From Apostichopus japonicus (lineage: Eukaryota > Echinodermata > Holothuroidea > Aspidochirotida > Stichopodidae), in contig NC_092579.1 in assembly GCF_037975245.1 (NCBI RefSeq), positions 14,120,678 through 14,184,677 on the forward strand: DNA of 64,000 bases, given 5' to 3'. This document shows, piece by piece, positions 45,500-59,639 of this stretch (positions within the stretch are counted from its first letter, which is position 1; the number at the start of each line of letters is the position of its first letter). Position numbers and translations under genes: made by a program. The notes under the pieces are model-generated. The model searched no databases and was not told the origin of the DNA. It saw only the letters and a list, made by a program, of their open reading frames with translations.

Positions 45500-46266
45500 T
45501 GCTTTGAGTCGGTGTTTAAAGGACATATTGAGTTTTCTCTCTACAGATGTAAAACCGTTTTGCTACTGCTTTTCATGGTGCTAGATAATTATTTTGTTTC
45601 TTATTGTAGCAGAATCGGGCATCCCTTCGTCAGTCATGATGGCAATTGCATCAAGAGTCCTTGCTTAGTTTAAATGGTGACAGCATCATACATAAACACA
45701 CAATTGGTACTTAGTATGCATGTGTGTGTGTGTTTGTTCTCTAGACATTATTGACCACACAATCATATCCATTAAACTCCTCTGGTTGATCTGTAGGTTG
45801 TTTTTGCTTTCTGGAAGAAGAAAAAAACATCCCAATTTTGACCTCACTTGGTCATAAAAAACAATGTTTTCAAAGATATAAGTGAAGCAGCGAGAAGCTT
45901 TTACAAGCTCTCATCTGGATGACTCATCACCAGACGAAGAAAGAACCACACATCAATCACCATTGGTGATTGACAACAATCACTTCCACCTCAAAAATAA
46001 CCCCATTTTTTGGTTGTATTTCCTTTGATCTCCACCTTCTTCATGTCCGAAATAGTCTTGTCAAGTTAACTTGTGGGATTCTATTTCAATTTTTCTATTG
46101 TATATTCAAGTAATATCTGTCCTTATGCCAAGCCATTTTGTGTTCTTTTCATTATATGCTGTATATAATACAGGTCATATTCACTGTTTTAGCAGTCAAA
46201 AAATTAATTGTATGTAAAAAATGATTACATCCTTGACATTACTCAAGGAGCGATAGTGTGTGCACA

Positions 46267-46324
<58 letters not shown>

Positions 46325-49180
46325 GTGCACTAATTCACACAGTTAAGAGAAAATGCCAGAGGTAAATTTTGTTTTGGGACTGAGAAAAGGAAAAATGAGC
46401 TACATATTCTGGAGAAGAAAGCCTTAGAATTCCTGCCTACCATATTTAAATTATTGAGATAATCAAATTGTTTTTTTTGCAAACCATAAACTTGAAGCAA
46501 AGAGATGATGTCATGGTTGTAAAATAACGACCAAATTTGTCTGTTTTGTTTTTAGACTGTTCTGTGACTTTGAGGGCCTTTCAAAACATTTATGAATGTG
46601 AGATATTAACATTGTGATTCATCCCAATGTTGAAAGAGAAAATCTGAACCAACTTTTGAAGAAAAGAAACCCAACCCCAAATTTAGTTTTTTGAGTGTAC
46701 AAATTGTAACATCACACCTATCTCATGAATGTGCTTTCCTTGGTATAAATGTATCTCTGTTCAGATGTCTCATAATGGACATGTAGGAATTGACTGAAAT
46801 TTCACCAGATTGCTTATTTAATTATGTTCTTCATTTTCCCAGTAAAAAACATCATTTACCTCTGGTTTATTCTTAGCATATCACAGTTTGGAAATGTGGA
46901 GGGTCACTGTTGGTTTATAAGTCAACAACAAGTCTGCTTCTAAGCCATGTTGTTCTGTGTCACAAATAAACAAGTATAAATACCATCGTGAATTTCACTT
47001 TAAAGCAAAACTCTTTTTTTTTATATTTATATTTTTTAAATTTTTTGACTGATATTAAGCGTATTATGGGACAAATTGGACAAACACTTTGTAATATCGC
47101 AAGATTTCATACATACTGTAAATTTAACATGTATTTTCTACATTAACCAATGTAGAAAGGAAGTCAAAATGTTAGTGTACAGCAGCCAAAGTCTGACTCT
47201 TTTGTAACTATTAGCTTTTTCTTTCACTCAATTTGTTAGCCAAGTACCTGTCGAATAAGCTGAAGCTATTCATCTCAAATTGTCAAGATTGGCAAATTCT
47301 GGCATGACATTTAAGTTGTAGATCAGTGCTTCCTCTCTCAAATGCAGGTGTACAAAAATCCTTCTTACAATTCTATCTAAAGGAATCTTAAAGCCCAATC
47401 ATTTACAATAGTTTTGTGATATCAAGAAGCTAATGGTTCACCAACCCTTCGAAACTGTGAGGTTTCTAATACGTTTAATGCGAGACTGCATTGCTTCACT
47501 AGCAACGGAACCTCCTTAAATAAACACTGTTTTTCTGCTCATAGTTTCATGGTGTGGAGGACATGTTTTACTGGTATGACATGTCAGTACTTTCTCTAAT
47601 GTTCATTCTTTGCTACTGTTACATGGAAATTCAAAAAAGATATAAAAAATGCAAGAAAAGAAGATGTACTCTCAATTTTAATAAAATTCCAGTGGCTCTG
47701 TGATGTTAATGTTAGACTTGTTTGAAGTCTTCTTCTCTGTAAATAAATGGTCATTGGGAAATATATTTCTCTCTAAAATGGTAAGAAATGTTGTTCAGCT
47801 GCTTTGGTTTGCCAAATTTAATTTAAATTTCCGACATGTAAATGAAATATAGAAAGTTGGGTCGCTCCATATAATTGCCTTATTGACTTGCACACTAAAT
47901 CATCAAATTATTGTGGTCTCTAAGGCCTTGTAGAAGCTCTCACTAGCTAAACGCTACCCATCACTGGATAGCTGACACATTTTGGCCATTCATGTAGGCG
48001 CCATTGATTTCCGGTATCATGGCCATGAACATTTTTTTGACATCGGAGCCCAAGTTTTCATCACTTGTAACTGAAAGCCTCTTTGAAGTAAACAATTTTC
48101 GTATGCTGCTCTCGGAAGGCCTGAAGTAGTCTAAACTTGCCTCAGTTTACCTAATTTTCACACCACATGTACTTCTGTTTGTGAACACTGACATCTTAAG
48201 ACACAAAACAGCAGATCTTGTCGGATAACATACCGGGGAATTTTTTTTTCTCCTGTTGCTTTGTGGCACTGAGGGAGAAAACTGGTGTAGGTGTGCATCA
48301 CGAAGTGGTCTGCGTGATTATGTATGATTACAAGTAATTTAAGCCACTCATAGTTGTTTAGTCTTAAACTATTTAATACACAGATTTCAATGTAAGAATT
48401 AATTGTTTTCTCTACAACCCTGTTGGGTTTATGTTGATTTCTTCTGGGGTGGATCTGTATTGGAATTGAGTATTGAAACTATAACATTTTCAGTACTTTA
48501 CCTCTCTTGTAAATGGTCACAGTAAATGGTCAGTCTCAAACTTGTAACAGAGTCAATGCAACGGTCAGAACTCTTGGTGAAAAGAGAGAGAAAGCGAGAA
48601 TGTTCTTCTTTTTGAGGAGTTATGATATAATTCTATTACCATAAATTGTCAAGGGAAAAAGAAAAATTATATTGTGGTTTTAAGAAGTTTCTTGTTGTTC
48701 TCAATTTATAACATACAGTATTTAAATACAAACTGAATGATTTTCCAACTTGAATCGATGATAATTTATCATGGATGTTTCATTTTTCTGGTCTTTGTGA
48801 TGGTTTTGATGTAATTTTAATATCTATGCTTGATACATGTAAGAGCAGTCTGCAGACTTTTAATTAGCGCACTACCCAGGAGCTTCAATGAGAAGCCATG
48901 CCCCAGCCCTTCTCCCTCCCCTCCTTAACATAAATGATGCCCAGAATGGAGAAATATCACATATTTGACTTAAATTACTAGCCATATCATATGTATATAT
49001 CGGGGAGGAACTTCTTCAAGTTGGATTAATAGGCTTATGACTGACGTATATGTAAGCCGACATGCTATATTCATCAACGTACGCTTGAACTTCGGTAGCA
49101 TATCATACCGTTAGAACCCAATAAATGTTCTTACCTGAAATTACACATATCTGCACTTAGTTAGCTTATTCGAGACCCTA
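45500..49180. other. UBC9-KDELR intergenic or 3' UTR sequence
   Basis: AT-rich, with a (TA)n tract at 46270-46321 and several AATAAA hexamers (for example near 46968 and 47743) that would fit alternative UBC9 polyadenylation. No exons were recognised. Confidence 0.5.
46270..46321. repeat. (TA)n microsatellite
   Basis: About 52 bp of TA repeats. Confidence 0.95.
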
Positions 49181-49367
49181 AAATGGCCACTCGTTATAAC
49201 TTGCTAGAAATGCAGGGTCAGCGGTTTTACTTGATGTTTATTCATGAGGTAATGTATTATTCATTTAGCAACACGTCAGATAAATTTTGCTGTAAGCAAG
49301 CTCGCCACGTAGATTACAGGTTGTGGAAAGACGCATCAGTGTTCCTACCAAAAGAGCTGCATATATC

Positions 49368-52300
49368 ATGAATCTTTTTCGTCTCATCGGGGATTTATCC
49401 CATCTTTTAGCCATCATTATATTGGTATGGAAAATATGGAAAACTAAATCCTGTGCTGGTAAGAAAACTTGTTTTTTACTGTCAGTAAAACTTCCTTGCA
49501 GTCTACATGCTGCAGACGTTATGGTTGTTGCAACCTAACATATTGTGTTGTACTACATATTGTAACCTTAGGTTAGGTCCAACCTTTACTTTATTACTGT
49601 ATTTCTGCTTTATATGAAACGTTTGGAACTTAGTGTAAGAACCGAGAAACCACTAAAATATTTAGACGTAACTTACGTGTATGACAATGATAACACAGCA
49701 GGCATAACGTCCGTGGCTATGGACTGGTTATCAATATCACTATCGGTAATTAATATGAGGTTACACTGTTGTGCTAATATACATGTATACACGTATTCAT
49801 ATGTTACTTAAGCCTAGGATAAGTTAGGCTAGGGAAGAACCAATATTTCCAAGTAATACTATATAACATAAGCTTAACTGAGGAAATTATGACAAACACA
49901 AAGTGATTGGAAGTTTTTTATCAGGCAGATGGTACCAACAATCATTATATTACTAGGCCTATTGAGCTTTTTGGGACATAGCCTATGATTTATGAAGAAA
50001 ATACACCACTTAATGCTGAAAAGCAAGTTTCAGCAAGATTTGCACACATCAAACTAAAGTTAGTCCAAGATCTGTGAATGCATACAAGAAATTTCTCTTA
50101 AACAAATGTATACTTATATTTACTATGATACGTAAAGTAACTTTGCATTTCTCGTTTACTTTCAGGCATCTCTGGGAAGAGTCAGGTTCTTTTTGCTTTG
50201 GTCTTCACAACACGATATGTGGATCTCTTTATCAGCTTTATATCTGTTTATAACAGTGTCATGAAAGTAGTGTACATCCTGTGTGCTTACATTACCGTAT
50301 ACTTGATCTACATCAGATTTAAAGCTACGTATGACAGCAACCATGACACATTCCGAATGGAGTTTCTGGTTGTCCCTGTTGGAGGTCTCGCATTTCTCGT
50401 TAATCATGACTTTACCCCATTGGAAGTAAGACTTGTTACAAGCATATTTTTTATTTCAATTTACTCTTAACAGTAGGATGAGCCAACACACTGTTGTGCA
50501 AGTAATTTTAAGTTTAAGTTGGAGTTAAGACAATGATGGCACAATTTACTGTGCGTTCTTACATTGTTTTAACAGAACAATAAAAAATTATAATCAAAAT
50601 GACCGATCCCGCTGGAGCTAGCTGTTCAGGAATGATTGTTAAATTGAATACCTTGTTTTTGATATCCGGGGGGCTGTAGACAAAAGTTTATCAGAAAATA
50701 CATGAACAACAGTAGGATTTTAAACCTTGAGCAAAACAGAAAGGGTAATTACAGCACAAGTGATTTTGTTGAGCCCTTTTCTTCTGTCTGTGCTGGTGGA
50801 TTAAACTTTTAAAGTGAGTTTTTAATTCATCTAGAGATTGATCAAGTTCTAATATTGATTTGAACAGGGAGCCAAGTAAAACTCATAGGCTATCTCAATG
50901 TATGCTTCCCAATCTGCTAAAGTTACTTGTATCTTTTGTTTTTCCAGATCTTGTGGACCTTCTCAATTTATCTGGAATCAATAGCCATCCTACCACAGCT
51001 CTTTATGATCAGCAAGACTGGAGAGGCAGAGACCATCACGAGTCATTATCTATTTGCCCTGGGTGCCTACCGTGCTCTCTACCTTGTCAACTGGGTCTAC
51101 CGTTTCTACTTTGAAGGATTCTTTGATCTGATCGCCATCGTAGCAGGTGTAGTCCAGACCATACTGTATTGTGACTTCTTTTACTTGTACATCACAAAAG
51201 GTACGTCCATTAAAAAAGATACTGCACAAGGTAACAGCTCTTTCCATTAAAAGAAAACAAAAACAAAGAAAGTCAAACAAAATTCTTCACTTTGGTTTGA
51301 AAAGATGGAACTGAGTGCTGTTGCTTGCCAGTTATGGGTTTCGATTACAATTGTTAACCTATGCAGTTGTGATGGTGTGTGTATTTTTGTATGTTTGTCT
51401 TTGAGAGAGAGATAGATGCCTCTGTTGTTAACACAATGTTAACAACATTGTGTTGTTAACATTGTTAACAATGTCCCCCATAATAATTTCAAGAAGCCTA
51501 TTGTTTCTATTAGGCAAAGGTCATTTCAGGTCAAAATAGTTAACATTGTAAACATGGTATCCTTAAAAAAGAGGGACTTTAATGCGTCTCAGCTCTCAAG
51601 TTTCGGTAAGAGAAAGCCTATTGTTTTATAGTGGCGGTAAAATGTCAGCAGAGGTTAGACTGTGGCAACTTTCTAAACACAATATTGCAAGTACAAAAAC
51701 TTGGATGGATCTCACACCTGATGTGTAGCTGTCCCATATGAAGAAGATGAACATTTTTGTATATAATGGAGTTAAGTTCATCGTAGGTCAACAGATTGAT
51801 GTAAATACAGTACACACAAAACACACAAAAAAGAATCCTCAAAGTATATCTGATCTCAAAAGAAAATCACTATATCAATGTGACCCAATTGCATTTTGCA
51901 TAAATTTCTGTTTGTGTTGATATCTTTTTTGTTCTTGTATTTCTGTGTTTTTATCTTGTATGTTGACCTGCTTAGTACACATGACATTGTACACGAAATC
52001 TTGGATTTTGCAGAGCTTGACATTTAGAAAAAAACCTAAATATGTTCTCCTGTTGTAGTGTATGTACATCAAAATAGAGCAGGGAGAGAAGTGAATCTTA
52101 TGGACCTACCTTGGTATAGATTAAAACTGAACGAGTGTAAAGGTGTGGTTCTGGTGGATGAACCGTCATTTGTCAGAAAATCTTGCTTTTCAGCTAAGCT
52201 ACTGCTTTAATACCAGTTTTAAGCTAACCACCACTTTTGATTTGACTTGTACAATCATATCACTTTGTACTATGTGGTGGGTGATATACTACAGTAGGAC

Positions 52301-55300
52301 AAGTTAATTATTATTACTATTTTGTGTAAACAACTAGTTGTCTGCTGGTTGGCCTGCAAAGCTGAATTTGGATTGTCCAAACAGAAATTTAGAGCGTTAA
52401 TACTATTTCCTAATTTGTTTTCTACTGGAAGAAATGAAAACCCACTGGCGATTAGCCAGTGAATAGCCTGAATTTCAAGGCCCGATGTACACTTCATTAT
52501 AGTCATGCATGACAAACCATGGCTGTTTTTATTACTTTATCTGTATTAGGAAAATAGACTTGACTTTCCAAGATAGTTGTCTCTACATAAAGCTACAGTA
52601 CATCGTAGTATTGACTGAGAGTACTGTTTTTGTACATAATGTTCTTAAAATTAGAATTGTTGAAACTGTCCTGGGTGTTTGGTAACAATTAGCAACAACC
52701 AATATCCTGTATGTTTCTGTAGGAAGTAAAGAAACACCTTTTTTGTGGCTCCAGTTCATTGTTTCCGCCAAGTTTTGAACAATAAATCAACAGATCCATT
52801 AGATTTAAATTTTGTGTTAATGTGTTGAGGTTGTGAGAGTAGGATACAGGGAGAGAGAAGGAGAGCGGGGGGTTGGGGCCTTGGGGAGGGGGAGGAGTTA
52901 GTGGACATTGGCTATAGGGAAGCCATTGCACTACTGCTAAGTGTGTTCTGTGCTGATTAGCAAAGTTTATATAGGGATGCCTTAAGTATAGTTAGAGTAC
53001 ACAGTTATTATCCTTTTGTAAAACATTTTGCTTTATTAGTACTGATAGCTTGCTTAGTCAGAGATGATGGAGCTGAATGCAATGTGGAGAGTTGAAATAG
53101 TATGTGATAGAAGCATCTCCTTCATCTCATTCTTTCGCTCTTGGCTCCAGTGTGCTGTTAGCTTACTACAGTATCAACGATAATAAGTTTCAACTAAGGC
53201 AGGTTACCATACAGTACTGATAGCAGCTCTATGTAAATTTTGACTAGTCCACGTCACTGTTGGTTATTTGCTTTAGTATCTTTCCAAATTTTACTGGTAT
53301 AGTACAGTACAGTAGGTACTTCTAGAACTGCATTGTAATGAAGCTACAGTAGAAGGGAAATATTGTAAGAAAAATGTAGTGGCCATTCACTAAATTTCAT
53401 CCCTACAGTAGACCTTTTTCATTTAGTCTGCCTTTCTACTAATCCTCCCTTTTTTGACCCCCCCCCCTTTTTTTTTTGTATCTGATGAACAATGTAGGGT
53501 TATTAAAACGCACAATTACTAAATACAATTTTTACAGTATATCCCATTGTAAAGCAGGACTACTGACTAAAACCTTCAGTAAGCCCTTGAATGACGGCTT
53601 GAAGCCCCTGGATGCAGCATCTGGATATGTATCAAATTACTCCAAATCCTATTTTTCCACCTTGTCGAAATCGGTGGCATGACCTGACAAACAACCAACT
53701 AGTCAACCATTTTTGTTCTATTCTTAACCTTCTACCTACTAATACTGGACATACACTATAAACCTAGCCAAATTTTACTAAATACGTAGGTACTCAGAGA
53801 GAATTGCAGGTGTACTCCTTAGTCCTTACCCAGTGAAATTAATAATGAGAAAGGTTACTGAGCACTGCACACTCTCTTTGTACATTAATTAGCACATGCA
53901 GTAGCAAACGATACCATCAGTCTGTCTGTAACACACCGGTGAGTTTCTCTTTGCCTTCAGATTTTATTATCCTGGCATCTGAAAAATCATACCAAGTGGA
54001 AATGCCTGATGTGTCTATCTGAATTCTAGTCCAGACCAATTTTTACTGTAAGTGAAACGAAAAAAAAAATATATACATACAAAACTTTTCGAATGCATTA
54101 TTCTCAGAAAATTGGTTCCTTACTGGTGTTAACAGACTTTCCTACATATATATATATATATACATATATATATGTAGAGCTGTCATTCATGGTATATCTG
54201 TCAGCATGACCAATGATGACATAGATTGCAGTAGTTTGCCTAATATTGGGTGATTGGTTGACATCTGGTACTGTAGAAATATTTACAAATGTATGCATAA
54301 TGATTTAGAAGTGGTGGTTACTGTATGTTTGCACAATGGCCTACATCTGAACACACTCTACTGACAGGCTGTGTGACAAAAAGAATTCTTTTGTTTCTGT
54401 TAAAATACTAAACGTACTGTAGGTACCAACAACTTGCAATCCATTATTACTGTTCTTTTCAGAGCTGTAAGTTGGAAATTAAAAAAAAACAGCATATATT
54501 ATATCTCTGCATTTCTCTCAGCAGTTGGTCAATAAATACCACAGCAGTTAAGTAAACAAGTAAATGGATGAAATAAAATTCTTCAAACAGTAACATCACA
54601 AAATCATTTAGTAAGAAGTGCTAATAACTTGGTGACAAAATCATGTGTTATGTAGACGGTGTTTTAGTTTGAACCGTAAGCTTGAGTAATTGATACACAG
54701 TATGTCAGTGTACAGTGTATACTTGTTGCAGTTACTCTCTCTAGTGTACAATACTAGCCCTGGTTTCATAGACAACTTTAGAAGAGCAATAACATTTTCA
54801 TAATCATCATCATCGGCAGGAAAGGTATCATCTCAGGATGGTCTTCCATCTTATTTGAGTTAAATGATGTGAAATTTGTAAGTTAGGTACGTAGGAGGAT
54901 GAACCTTCAAATGAAAGATTAATTTATGAACTACTGTAACTTAATCCCCCCTTCTTTTTTTTTGTGCTTAACTTTGCTCAAAAACCTTGCTGAAGGTTCC
55001 TTATCATTCAGATTAATCTCAGACCATTGTAGAATGTTTGTTAACTTTTGATACTAAAAACATCTCTGAGGGTTACAAGTGCCTTGACCATTACATTTGA
55101 CTTTGTGCATACTGTCGCATTTGATCCATGATACCGATGACTTTTGTCATTGTTGGTTGTTGTTTGTACGGTTTAAATGTGCCTCTTGTTTTTGTGCTTT
55201 GCTGTGCCTGTCTTGTGCAGTGTGCTCTGCTGTACAGTAGTTATATAGACTAAATCAGTCACTATGACCATCTCTGTTCTTTGCTTGGCTCTGCACTCCA

Positions 55301-58300
55301 ATCTGCAATTTATTAAGAGTACAGTATTTGTGTACTCCAGTGTAACCTTATCCCTGTACCCATTCCTGATATAATATCCCCCTGTCTGACTGTACCTTGT
55401 GAATATTAAACTTCCGGTAACACCACAGTACTGTCAGTAAACTTTACAGTTTGTTACATGTTACTAAATCTGAGGGCCTGTGCAACAGCACATGCTGTAC
55501 ATGTATAATACTTAAGCATACAATAGAAAATCACTAACATGTTAGCACAGCTCTCCCTTTTACCCACTTTCTTACCTTCCACCCTCCTTTTTGGTTACAA
55601 TGCAGAAGGTTCCCTAGCCTTTGCAATTGTGCTGGCATGTCTGTGTCTGTGTCTGTATCAATGCGTGTGTGTAAAGTCCTTTCCAGTGAATTAAACGGTT
55701 GATGCTTTGTCAACATGATAACTGATTCCTGGTACCTTTCTTTATACGTTGCCACATTAGTCAATAGATAACCCTCTTCATTTTGGTGTGCACAAGTTCA
55801 TTTATATTAACATACCAGTGTGGCTTACCACACTATGAATATGTTTAGACATAGTAACGACTAAACATTTACGTTTCTTGCTTTTCTTTCTTTCGGAATC
55901 TACCATTCAGAATATGAATAAACATGAGTAATGAGTGCTATCTTGATCATCTAGTTCTACCTTTGGTTCTGTAGGACCTTACTACCCTGTACTGTATGAT
56001 TGAGTGAGTTGTAGGCATACTGTAGGTTATACACCTACCAACATAACTTATAGTAGATATTTTAATCAGCCCAACTTACAATACAGTATAAACTTTCTGC
56101 GATCAGAGTGATGTGCATATAAAGTTGTACAGTATATATTTGTGGATATTGTTGCGTTCTGTTGTTGAAGAGGTCATTGGAGGGTTTTATGGTTGTTAGA
56201 TTTAAAAGTCTAACAACTATGTTGTCATGATAACACCCACCTTTGTTTTCTAAAGAGAGATGTTCATGACATTAGCTGTATGTATACTGAGTCCTATTTG
56301 TGCTCAAGTGTAGAATCTATGTCATTTAGCAATAAAGTACCTGTAAGATTCCTCCAATGTAGTTTTTGGTAGAGATTAACTGTAAAGTCAGGTCAACATA
56401 CTGTACAGTAGGTCATAAAGCAAATACTGTGTAGTGCAGTACTGTATGGTATGTAGAACCCATTTTTGGGAACAAAGGCAGTTTTGTCTGGTGGTGAAAC
56501 ACAAAATGAGGGCGATAACACATATTCTGTGTAAATCTTAAATGTCTGCCTTGGATGACTTTGTTAAATGTTGTGACTAAGAAAATAACTTTCTAAAGAC
56601 AATTATAATCATTTACTGGAGCCTTACTGTAGTTTTCTACTGTGAAGTAGTCTTGATAGAAAATTGTTCCTTTGTGCTGTTAAGAAATGCTCATAATTAA
56701 TATTATAGCCATGCAGCAACTAACTCTGGTGGCTTCACACAAACAGAGTAAAAACACCATATATATGCACAGTAATATCAGCATGGTATTAATTCAAATT
56801 CATACCAGATAGAATGATGTAGTCACAGTTAGTGCATTCATTATCACATTCCCATAAGACATTGTACCGTAGTGTGGTTTACATGAGTAAACTATGATGA
56901 TGCAGTCAGTTTGAAATTAATCTACTAAGACCGTGGGAATGGAGTAGGAGTAGCAGCTTAACTAATTGTATAGATATTACACTATTCACTGTTCTGCCAT
57001 GTTTGTGTAGTTTTCTGGTCATGTACAGTACACTACCTACTGTAGGTATGGTGTTATTTGCTTTACAGTAGAAAGAGTACACCTATGTTTTGCTTCAAGG
57101 CTTACTGACTGTCCAATATCTGGATGGGATATTGCAACAAGCTCACAAAAACCATTGAATTAACATTGAATATACATTAAATTCGTTCATTCTGGCATCC
57201 AGGGATTGGTACAGTTGCATGAAAACAGTAAATATTATCTTAGCAGTCCTGTACAATTAATTACCAGTTGTCTGTTGATGAAGGGGCTTTAATGTGGTCT
57301 CATTCTGACTGTATATATAATCTGACACTTTATGGGAGGTTAATGTTGAACTATTGCCTCTTAATGTGGTAATAATGGTTTATCAGTACTGTTTTCTTGG
57401 TACTTTGTTGTCATTAAAAAAAACTTCAATGAACCATAGGAATCCTGATTACCATAATACTTTTAACCAATGCCATTGATGTCTATTACATTGCACGTGC
57501 TGCCTTCGGTCTCTTGTACATGCTGCTCTTTGCTACACTGCCCTCTTGCCCTTCTCCTCACTACATTTGCTTCATTCGTAATTCGTTACATGCTGGTATA
57601 TTGTAGCTCTGCTTCTCCTTCTTTCTTGTGTACCTCGGTGCAACCTCTTACTGTAGTCATCAACCACATCTTTCTCCTAGCCAAGTACTTGAGCAGTACT
57701 GTATGTGTATGATATATGTATAATGTACTTTGCAATTTTTTTTTTTTCGATTGTTACTTTCGTTGCATTGCAGTTTTATACAACTTTGATTAATCATTAA
57801 CATTCAATGCGCAAAGAACCTTTGGGATTGCAACAGGACTCAAACCAGGGTTACTGTACAGTTTCTTCTACTTTACCAAATGATCTGTATCCATTAGTCG
57901 GTGGCATTCCCTACTGTATGTCAACATTTCTTAGGGTGGAGGATAGTGTTATGAAATGTCTGGTTTTGCTTTGCCAAATGCTATGCAAAAGTGGTCAAAT
58001 TGATGTACAGTATGCAGACAAGTGCAAAAAATGTAAAACAGTTTTGTGCAGAGGAACCATACTGTAGCCTTCAAAACTGCTCCAAATACATGATATTTAT
58101 ATTCCCTGGTGGGTGACTGTTAGAAGCCACAGTACCTTTGCATACTCTATAACAATGTACATACTGTACAAGCAGGGATCTCACACCCCCACCCCACCCA
58201 CCACCCCACACATTGGGATTGCCACCAACGAACGGATGTATAGCTCAACTATTATACATGAGGTTATGCTCAAAGGAATGTATTTGTAATCCTGATCCTG

Positions 58301-58591
58301 GTTGCTGCTTCGAATCCCATTCTCAGCAAAAATGTCTTTATTCTTTTCAATTTTCTTTTTGTAAATGTCCCTGTCAGTTTTCTATTGTTCATTAAGTTAC
58401 AACCGTTTGTACCGCACAGCACAGCATGACTATCTCTGGCCTGTTTTCCTTCAAATTCCACAAAACTGTCTCATATTTTTTAAAGTTGCCAGCTGTTGTT
58501 GATTGCATTTAACCTTCTCTTTCTTTCTCCCTTCTCTTTCTTTCCTTCTCCGATAGTTCTGAGAGGCAAGAGCCTGTCCTTACCTGCCTGA
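49368..58591 (+). CDS. KDELR: KDEL (ER retention) receptor, four coding exons
   Basis: This seven-membrane-segment Golgi receptor returns KDEL-tailed ER proteins by COPI retrograde transport. Exons 49368-49458, 50166-50425, 50948-51200 and 58557-58591 join into exactly 212 residues, the family length; all introns are GT-AG and phases agree. Landmarks: [19 protein letters not shown] (Arg5, His12), Arg47-Tyr48 and Asp50, [11 protein letters not shown] ending at Glu117, [11 protein letters not shown] with Trp120 and Glu127, Tyr158-Arg159, Arg169, and [12 protein letters not shown] with Asp193. These positions match the ligand-binding and pH-sensing residues described for vertebrate receptors. 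The tail is [11 protein letters not shown]. Vertebrates have KGKK there, so two of three lysines are changed to Arg and Ser. The last intron is 7.4 kb. Which vertebrate paralogue it matches best was not assessed. Confidence 0.97.
51480..51720 (+). repeat. AGGTCA-repeat fragment in KDELR intron 3
   Basis: It shares aagaagcctattgttt, caaaggtcatttcaggtcaa and aacattgtaaacatgg with the UBC9 intron array. AGGTCA-tttc-AGGTCA lies at 51518-51533. Confidence 0.8.
54142..54176. repeat. Short (TA)n tract with palindromic ends
   Basis: CTACATATATA...TATATATGTAG forms a self-complementary 35-bp tract. Confidence 0.85.
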
Positions 58592-59294
58592 GGATCTGAT
58601 GTGTCACACAGAGAAAGACAGCTCAGCTCAGCTGACAAAACAAGATACAGCATTGGCCTTGGCTATTGCATTAGCGAAAAAAGTAATATTTCTTCAGTGT
58701 TCTTTTATATATGTGAAGCATCTAGTTTGCATTTTTTTTTTTCACTTCTTGGTATTAAATCTCTTTGAGACGGTGCAAACCCTTGCCTCATAGCTTTTTT
58801 TTCTCCTGAAAATACTGTTTTCATGATGTACTTGGTAAAGTCACATCGAAATAAGGTTGTGTTGTCATATATCATATTTTCTAATGCTAAGCTGAAACAG
58901 AATATGTCAGGTCCAGTAATAATGCTGCCATTTTGAGGTACAATTTCCTAGCTTCTTCAAAAGTTGTTGGAGTGCTCCATCTTTCTTGTTAGGAAATTTG
59001 TGATGATTTTGTTCTGTAATTTGCAAAGTGACAACGAGAATGGACAATGTGAAGTTTGTGAGTGAATACAGTATATCAGAAGGAAATACTGCAGCAATTA
59101 TTCTTCAGTTGTGTGAACGGTAACTTATTGTATCGACGAACCAAGATTTGTTCATCATCGTTGTAATGTGTCTCGTACCACACTGTCAGCCTGCAATGTT
59201 AATGTAACAGATTATGTCATACAATACCTGAGACGGTAACCAGCAGTTTTTCAAGACGAGGGACCAGAAGATTACTCCTTCCTCATTGACTTCA

Positions 59295-59300
59295 AATAAA
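59295..59300 (+). terminator. Candidate polyadenylation signal of KDELR
   Basis: AATAAA about 700 bp after the stop codon, with a second at 59444-59449. Use of either is inference. Confidence 0.35.
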
Positions 59301-59589
59301 GGAAATAGTCCTTGACATTTCATGACATTTATTGGCCGCACCAAATATTAATATGCCAGTATCGATAGTGTTAGCTTCCAACAAGAAGAGTGTATCCAAC
59401 ATGACTTAATGTATGGTATTTTTGTGGATTGAGAATAACTGAAAATAAAGTAACTTTAAAAAAATAGGTTTCCTTGGTACAGCTTCCGTAACCTTTAAGC
59501 CAAATTTCTGAATCTGTATAGTCCCATTAAGATAGATTGCCATTGATTGGTAATATTAAAGAGGTAAGGTACAAAGAAGTGAATGTTTC

Positions 59590-59632
59590 TGAATGGCAAG
59601 TGATGGCAAGTGATGGCAATTGATGGCAAGTG
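59590..59632 (+). repeat. Short tandem repeat TGATGGCAAG
   Basis: Four 10-bp units (one with TGATGGCAAT). Confidence 0.9.
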
Positions 59633-59639
59633 GGTAGTG

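Larger units (their letters stand above)
51201..58556 (+). other. KDELR intron 3, 7.4 kb
   Basis: Bounded by donor GTACGT and acceptor ctccgatag. It contains an AGGTCA-repeat fragment (51480-51720), a (TA)n hairpin (54142-54176), a C/T-rich run near 53455 and many TACTGTA/TACAGTA words. Open frames inside it (for example 57470-57712 and 57807-58067) have no homology that I recognise. Confidence 0.7.

Noticed and set aside
57439-57600. Alternative last exon of KDELR after an AG near 57439
   Set aside because: The frame continues for about 50 codons but does not match the receptor tail; the exon at 58557 restores the conserved LSLPA terminus and family length.
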